DNA of 32,401 nucleotides from Nitrosopumilus sp. H13 (GTDB taxonomy: Archaea; Thermoproteota; Nitrososphaeria; Nitrososphaerales; Nitrosopumilaceae): positions 1 to 32,401 of the forward strand of contig RHFB01000042.1 of the NCBI GenBank assembly GCA_003724285.1, read 5' to 3'. The notes beneath the pieces were generated by a model. The model saw only the letters and a program-made list of their open reading frames with translations. It searched no databases and was not told the DNA's origin. Of the stretch, positions 28,423-32,401 are shown in pieces (position 1 is the stretch's first letter; each line of letters opens with the position of its first letter). The position numbers and the translations under genes are program-made.

Positions 28423-30591
28423 CTAGCTGTCCGGGCAGCCGTCAGTATCTGCATCGCCGTCATAGTCTTCTGGCTCTGCAGGACACAGATCTGCGCTGTC
28501 GAGGATGCCGTCTAGGTCGCTATCATGTATGAATCTGCGCTGCTCTGGAATCGTGTCGGGACAGCCGTCAGTATCCCTGAACTTGTTCCATGTCTCGGGG
28601 CTTGTCGGGCACGAATCCTCGTGGTCGTAGTGGCCGTCGCCGTCGGCATCAAACCTGGTGGGAGCAGTCGGCTCTGCGCCCTTTACATCAGGGCAGCCGT
28701 CCCAGTCAAGATAGCCGTTAAAGTTTTCTGCCTCGTCAATGCATATGTCGCGCCTGTCATCAATTCCGTCATTGTCAGTATCAGGGAACGTAAACTGCCG
28801 CACATCGACTGGCTGCGTGTCGGGGCAGCCGTCAGAGTCCTCAAGCCCGTTGTACACCTCGGATTCAAGCGGGCAGGAGTCAAGATCATCGATTATGCCG
28901 TCAGAGTCAGAGTCAAGTGTGGATTTAAAGCCGTCCGGGCAGCCGTCCTTGTCATCTACTCCGTTGAATGTCTCCGGCTGGCCGGGACACAGATCCACGT
29001 TGTCAGCGATGCCGTCAGAGTCAGAGTCAAACGCAGGCCGGTTGGCTGCCGCATAGTCCGGGCAGCCGTCCTCGTCCTGGATTCTGTTGTATGTCTCCCT
29101 TGCAAAGGGGCACTCGTCTACGTTGTCAATCACGCCGTCAAAATCGGCGTCTCCAAACGAGTCATATACCTGACGGTCCGGGCAGCCGTCCTCGTCATGG
29201 AATCCGTTGTGTACTTCTGCAATTAACGGACATTCGTCATTGTGGTCTGGCACACCGTCAAAATCGGCGTCTGGCGCGGCTGGAGTCGTCACGCCTTTCA
29301 CGTCGGGGCAGCCGTCCCAGTCAAGATACTCGTTATAGTTTTCTGCCTCGTCAATGCACGAGTCGCGCCTGTCCTCTATTCCGTCGCCGTCTGCATCGGG
29401 GAACGCGAACTGGGTCAGCAGGGTCTCTGTGGCATCGGGGCAGCCGTCGCGGTCATGGAGGCCGTTGTATTTTTCAGGCTCTAACGGACACTGGTCGGCA
29501 TTATCGGGGATTCCGTCCTGGTCCACGTCCTTTAGGGTGTATGCGTCATCGGGGCAGCCGTCTTTGTCGTCGATTCCGTTGGGCGTCTCTGGCTGGCCGG
29601 GGCAAGAATCAATGTCGTCTCTGATTCCGTCGCCGTCAGAGTCAAATGCAAGTTTGTTGACAGATATTTGATCCGGACAGCCGTCCTCGTCCTGGAATTT
29701 GTTATAGGTCTCCTTTGAGTTGGGACACACGTCAAGCAGATCCGTGATACCATCAGAGTCAGAGTCAGACACTGTGGAAGGCAGTACACGGGCCACGTCC
29801 GGGCAGCCGTCAGAGTCCTCAAACTTGTTATAGTTCTCGCGCTCTAGAGGGCACTCATCAACAGAGTCAATTATCGAGTCATAGTCGGTGTCTATCTCGC
29901 TGGATTTAACACCTGCCGTGTCGGGGCAGCCGTCCCAGTCAAGATAGCCGTTAAAGTTTTCTGCCTCGTCAATGCACACATCCCACCTGTCATCAATTCC
30001 GTCATTGTCCGTATCAGGGAACGTAAACTGCCGTACATCGACTGGCGGCGTGTCGGGGCAGCCGTCAGAGTCAAGATATCTGTTGTACGTCTCTGATTCA
30101 AGCGGGCATGTATCTGCACCATCAGATATGCCGTCCCGGTCGACGTCCGGAATCGAGTTGATGTCATCGGGGCAGCCGTCCTTGTCATCTACGCCGTTGA
30201 ATGTCTCTGGCTGGCCGGGGCACAAGTCAAGATAGTCCGGGTACCCATCGGCGTCAGAGTCTGCAATGCCCTTGCCGTCTGCGGCAGAAACATCCGGGCA
30301 GCCGTCCTCGTCGTCTACGCGGTTGTAAGTCTCCTTTACGGTGGGGCAGTCATCTATGTGGTCCTGAATCCCGTCAAAGTCAGTGTCATACCACGGGACA
30401 AAGTCGGCGGGACAGCCGTCTATGTTGTTACCGTACTGGGGATCATAATCCTCGAGCAGGTGGGGGCAGCGGTCCATGCCGTTTGGAACCCCGTCGCCGT
30501 CAGAATCAAGCACCTCTGCTGCATGCGCGCCCTGCATCATGCCTACTGTGGCTATCAGGAGCATCATGCCTAGAATGCGGTATCGTCTCAT
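28423..30591 (-). CDS. Secreted Asp-rich thrombospondin type 3-like repeat protein
   Basis: A 722-residue protein starting MRRYRILGMMLLIATVGMMQGAHAAE, a clear signal peptide. The mature part is entirely 17 units of ~38-42 residues of the form D.D.DGI.D..D.CP...E.YN...D.DGCPD. Each has a Ca2+-binding-type DxDxDG loop and a Cys pair, as in thrombospondin type 3 repeats. The units form a five-unit superrepeat: CPGQPE.FNGVDDKDGCPD, CPLE.E.Y, CIDEAEN.N.YLDWDGCPD, and two others. There is no membrane anchor or sortase-like tail. The ORF-track start includes out-of-frame sequence of the upstream gene; ATG 30591 has the signal peptide and a TATA-like box. A calcium-stabilised secreted or surface rod is the likely nature. 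Confidence 0.88.
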   Translation of the reverse strand: MRRYRILGMMLLIATVGMMQGAHAAEVLDSDGDGVPNGMDRCPHLLEDYDPQYGNNIDGCPADFVPWYDTDFDGIQDHIDDCPTVKETYNRVDDEDGCPDVSAADGKGIADSDADGYPDYLDLCPGQPETFNGVDDKDGCPDDINSIPDVDRDGISDGADTCPLESETYNRYLDSDGCPDTPPVDVRQFTFPDTDNDGIDDRWDVCIDEAENFNGYLDWDGCPDTAGVKSSEIDTDYDSIIDSVDECPLERENYNKFEDSDGCPDVARVLPSTVSDSDSDGITDLLDVCPNSKETYNKFQDEDGCPDQISVNKLAFDSDGDGIRDDIDSCPGQPETPNGIDDKDGCPDDAYTLKDVDQDGIPDNADQCPLEPEKYNGLHDRDGCPDATETLLTQFAFPDADGDGIEDRRDSCIDEAENYNEYLDWDGCPDVKGVTTPAAPDADFDGVPDHNDECPLIAEVHNGFHDEDGCPDRQVYDSFGDADFDGVIDNVDECPFARETYNRIQDEDGCPDYAAANRPAFDSDSDGIADNVDLCPGQPETFNGVDDKDGCPDGFKSTLDSDSDGIIDDLDSCPLESEVYNGLEDSDGCPDTQPVDVRQFTFPDTDNDGIDDRRDICIDEAENFNGYLDWDGCPDVKGAEPTAPTRFDADGDGHYDHEDSCPTSPETWNKFRDTDGCPDTIPEQRRFIHDSDLDGILDSADLCPAEPEDYDGDADTDGCPDS

Positions 30592-30614
30592 CTCTGATCC
30601 AGCTGGAGCAAAGT

Positions 30615-30624
30615 ATCTATTAAA
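30615..30624 (-). promoter_or_regulatory. TATA box of the first repeat-protein gene
   Basis: Minus-strand AGTTTAATAG in the 52-bp gap between the paralogues is centred ~28 nt before ATG 30591. Confidence 0.45.
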
Positions 30625-30643
30625 CTTCACGTCATCACCGTCT

Positions 30644-32401
30644 TTATGGATCCGGACAGCCGTCCTCGTCGGCATCCCCGTCAAAGTCCTCCGGCTCTGT
30701 AGGACACAAGTCGTTGTTGTTGAGCAGGCCGTCAAGATCAGAGTCATGCACAAAGCGTTGCTGTTCGGGAGCGATGTCGGGGCAGCCGTCAGAGTCAAAG
30801 TACTTGTTCCATGTCTCGGGGCTTGTCGGGCACGAGTCTTCCGCGTCTGGGTAGCCATCCCTGTCAGAGTCGGCGTATGTGGGAATAGACGGCTCTGCAC
30901 CTCTTGTGTCGGGGCAGCCGTCCCAGTCAAGATAGCCGTTGTGGTTCTCAGGCTTGTCAATGCATACATCCCGCCTGTCCTCTATTCCGTCGCCGTCAGT
31001 ATCGGGAAACGCAAACTGGGGCAGTGCAGTCTGCGTCTTGTCGGGGCAGCCGTCTGAATCATCAAGTCCGTTGTAGACTTCGGGCTGGTTCGGGCACGCA
31101 TCTAGCGGGTCGGAGATTCCGTCTGAATCTGCATCCCTAGAGGTGAGTGTGCTGTCCGGGCAGCCGTCTGAATCATCAAGGCCGTTGTAGACTTCGGGCT
31201 GGCCTGGGCACAGATCGACGCTGTCTGCGATCGCGTCGCCGTCAGAGTCGGCCTCTAGCTTGTTGTCTGCCACCACGTCGGGGCAGCCGTCTGCGTCCTG
31301 GAAAAAGTTGTATGTCTCTTTTAGCGCGGGACATGCATCCACGTTATCAAACAGTCCGTCACCGTCGCTGTCTCTTATTATGCTGTGCTCTACGCTGTCG
31401 GGGCAGCCGTCCTCGTCCTGGAATCCGTTGTGTATTTCTGCAGTGTCAGGGCATTGGTCAAGTGAATCGAGGATGCCGTCATAATCGGCATCAATGTTCA
31501 CATTGGCAGATATGCCTTTTACGTCGGGGCAGCCGTCCCAGTCAAGATAGTCGTTATAGTTTTCTGCCTCGTCAATGCATACATCCCGCCTGTCCTCTAT
31601 TCCGTCATTGTCCGTATCTGGGAACTCGTATTGCTTTGTTACAATCTCTGCCACGTCTGGACACCCGTCTGAATCCTCAAACTTGTTATAGTTTTCAGGC
31701 TCTGCGGGGCACTGATCCACTGCATCTGGGATTCCGTCTGAATCAGAGTCCGGGATCGCCTCAGAGTCTTCCGGGCAGCCGTCGTCGTCCTGGAATCCGT
31801 TGTAGACTTCGGGCTGGCCTGGGCATAGATCAACGCTGTCTGCGATCGCGTCGCCGTCAGAGTCGGCCTCTAGCTTGTTGTCTGCCACCACATCGGGGCA
31901 ACCGTCTGAATCATCAAGGCCGTTGTACGTCTCCGAGCTGTACGGACAGGCGTCGTCTGGATCTGGTATTCCATCTGCATCAATGTCATGTACTATCAAG
32001 AGTCTTAGTGTATCCGGACAGCCGTCTGAATCCTCAAACTTGTTATAGTTTTCGCGCTCTAGCGGGCAAGAGTCTCTGTCGTCTGATATTCCGTCAAAGT
32101 CGGCATCAGGCTTGTCGCCTGCGCTGGTTCCCATTACGTCGGGGCAGCCGTCGCGGTCAAGATAGTCGTTATAGTTTTCTGCCTCGTCAATGCATACATC
32201 CCGCCTGTCCTCTATTCCGTCACCGTCAGTATCGGGAAATGTGAACTGGGACAGTGCAGTCTGTGTCTTGTCGGGACAGCCGTCTGAATCATCAAGTCCG
32301 TTGTAGACTTCGGGCTGGTTCGGGCACTGATCCACTGCATCTGGGATTCCGTCTGAATCAGAGTCCGGGATCGCCTCAGAGTCTTCCGGGCAGCCGTCGT
32401 C
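30644..32401 (-). CDS. Second thrombospondin type 3-like repeat protein, N-terminus outside the window
   Basis: The frame is open from the window edge to TAA at 30644 (585 codons visible), so the ORF-track start at 32335 is only an internal Met. It contains 15 DGCP-ending units (the first partial) with the same five-unit order as the neighbour: CPGQPE, CP[NA][QE]PE, CIDEAENYNDYLD[W/R]DGCPD, two more, then back. The ends of the two proteins are close copies (HDSDLDG.L...DLCP.EPED.DGDAD.DGCPD), so they are tandem paralogues. Some blocks recur almost unchanged inside the gene, for example VVADNKLEADSDGDAIADSVDLC twice. The signal peptide should lie beyond 32401. Confidence 0.88.
   Translation of the reverse strand, partial: DDGCPEDSEAIPDSDSDGIPDAVDQCPNQPEVYNGLDDSDGCPDKTQTALSQFTFPDTDGDGIEDRRDVCIDEAENYNDYLDRDGCPDVMGTSAGDKPDADFDGISDDRDSCPLERENYNKFEDSDGCPDTLRLLIVHDIDADGIPDPDDACPYSSETYNGLDDSDGCPDVVADNKLEADSDGDAIADSVDLCPGQPEVYNGFQDDDGCPEDSEAIPDSDSDGIPDAVDQCPAEPENYNKFEDSDGCPDVAEIVTKQYEFPDTDNDGIEDRRDVCIDEAENYNDYLDWDGCPDVKGISANVNIDADYDGILDSLDQCPDTAEIHNGFQDEDGCPDSVEHSIIRDSDGDGLFDNVDACPALKETYNFFQDADGCPDVVADNKLEADSDGDAIADSVDLCPGQPEVYNGLDDSDGCPDSTLTSRDADSDGISDPLDACPNQPEVYNGLDDSDGCPDKTQTALPQFAFPDTDGDGIEDRRDVCIDKPENHNGYLDWDGCPDTRGAEPSIPTYADSDRDGYPDAEDSCPTSPETWNKYFDSDGCPDIAPEQQRFVHDSDLDGLLNNNDLCPTEPEDFDGDADEDGCPDP

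Noticed and set aside
30592-30969. N-terminal extension of the first repeat protein
   Set aside because: Thr/Ala/Arg-rich sequence is an out-of-frame reading of the paralogue's 3' end; the signal peptide at 30591 marks the true start.
31147-32244. 365-aa plus-strand Arg/Cys-rich ORF
   Set aside because: It is the periodic antisense reading of the Asp-rich repeat gene; its own repeats only mirror that gene.
28423-32401. CRISPR array
   Set aside because: The periodic GCAGCCGTC motifs are codons of DGCP in protein repeats; spacing varies and the frame stays open, so they are coding repeats.
1-32401. tRNA or rRNA genes
   Set aside because: I looked for GGTTCAAATCC-like T-loops with matching acceptor stems and for conserved rRNA blocks in the gaps and found none.

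Overview
The window is almost certainly from an ammonia-oxidising archaeon (Thaumarchaeota/Nitrososphaerota). It has an archaeal ammonia monooxygenase cluster (amoA, amoX, amoC, amoB), a TATA-binding protein, archaeal/eukaryotic-type ribosomal proteins (eS1 and an archaeal-type uS15), a KEOPS Pcc1 subunit, a geranylgeranyl-reductase-family protein and a RecJ-like DHH nuclease. The G+C-rich coding style plus the amoA-amoX-amoC / divergent amoB layout suggests the Cenarchaeum (sponge symbiont) side of the Nitrosopumilales. That placement is inference from memory, not a search.

Layout. 1-3.1 kb: envelope/secreted proteins of unknown function, two of them built from internal duplications. 3.2-4.0 kb: a solitary Dam-type adenine methyltransferase. 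4.1-6.8 kb: the amo genes, each apparently with its own TATA box, several followed by T-rich terminators. 6.8-8.2 kb: three small membrane-anchored proteins next to amoB, two of which are candidates for the accessory AMO subunits. 8.3-11.6 kb: a tight housekeeping operon (rpsO, recJ-like, pcc1, serS). 11.6-12.2 kb: a decayed stretch with a long inverted repeat and a broken ORF. 12.2-17.8 kb: an AT-rich, apparently acquired type III restriction-modification system (mod-res) with a divergent AbrB-like small protein. 17.8-25.0 kb: an HNH-like mini-protein, eS1, a COG1325 RNA-binding protein, a possible C/D-box RNA, a GGR-family flavoprotein, a MoxR-type AAA+/VWA pair, a PLP-enzyme/rhodanese fusion and an ASCH protein. 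25.1-28.4 kb: TBP, a membrane-anchored protein, a small HTH-like protein, a divergent P-II protein, a stand-alone Lrp/AsnC ligand domain and a tRNA-dihydrouridine synthase. 28.4-32.4 kb: two tandem genes for very Asp-rich, Cys-paired thrombospondin-type-3-like repeat proteins; the second runs off the end.

Regulation. Across the window TATA-like boxes lie about 24-30 nt before the start codon, as expected for leaderless archaeal transcripts. I used this to choose starts, which moved several N-termini relative to the ORF track (TM2-like protein, amoC, rpsO, GGR, PLP-rhodanese) and supported TTG starts for mod, eS1 and the AAA+ ATPase. Two genes below the ORF-track cutoff were added (AbrB-like, 53 aa; HTH-like, 58 aa).

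The most interesting items are the small membrane proteins beside amo, the five-unit superrepeat and homogenised blocks in the tandem calcium-binding-type proteins, the composition mosaic in mod, the inverted repeat next to the broken gene, and the PLP-rhodanese fusion coupled to an ASCH protein.
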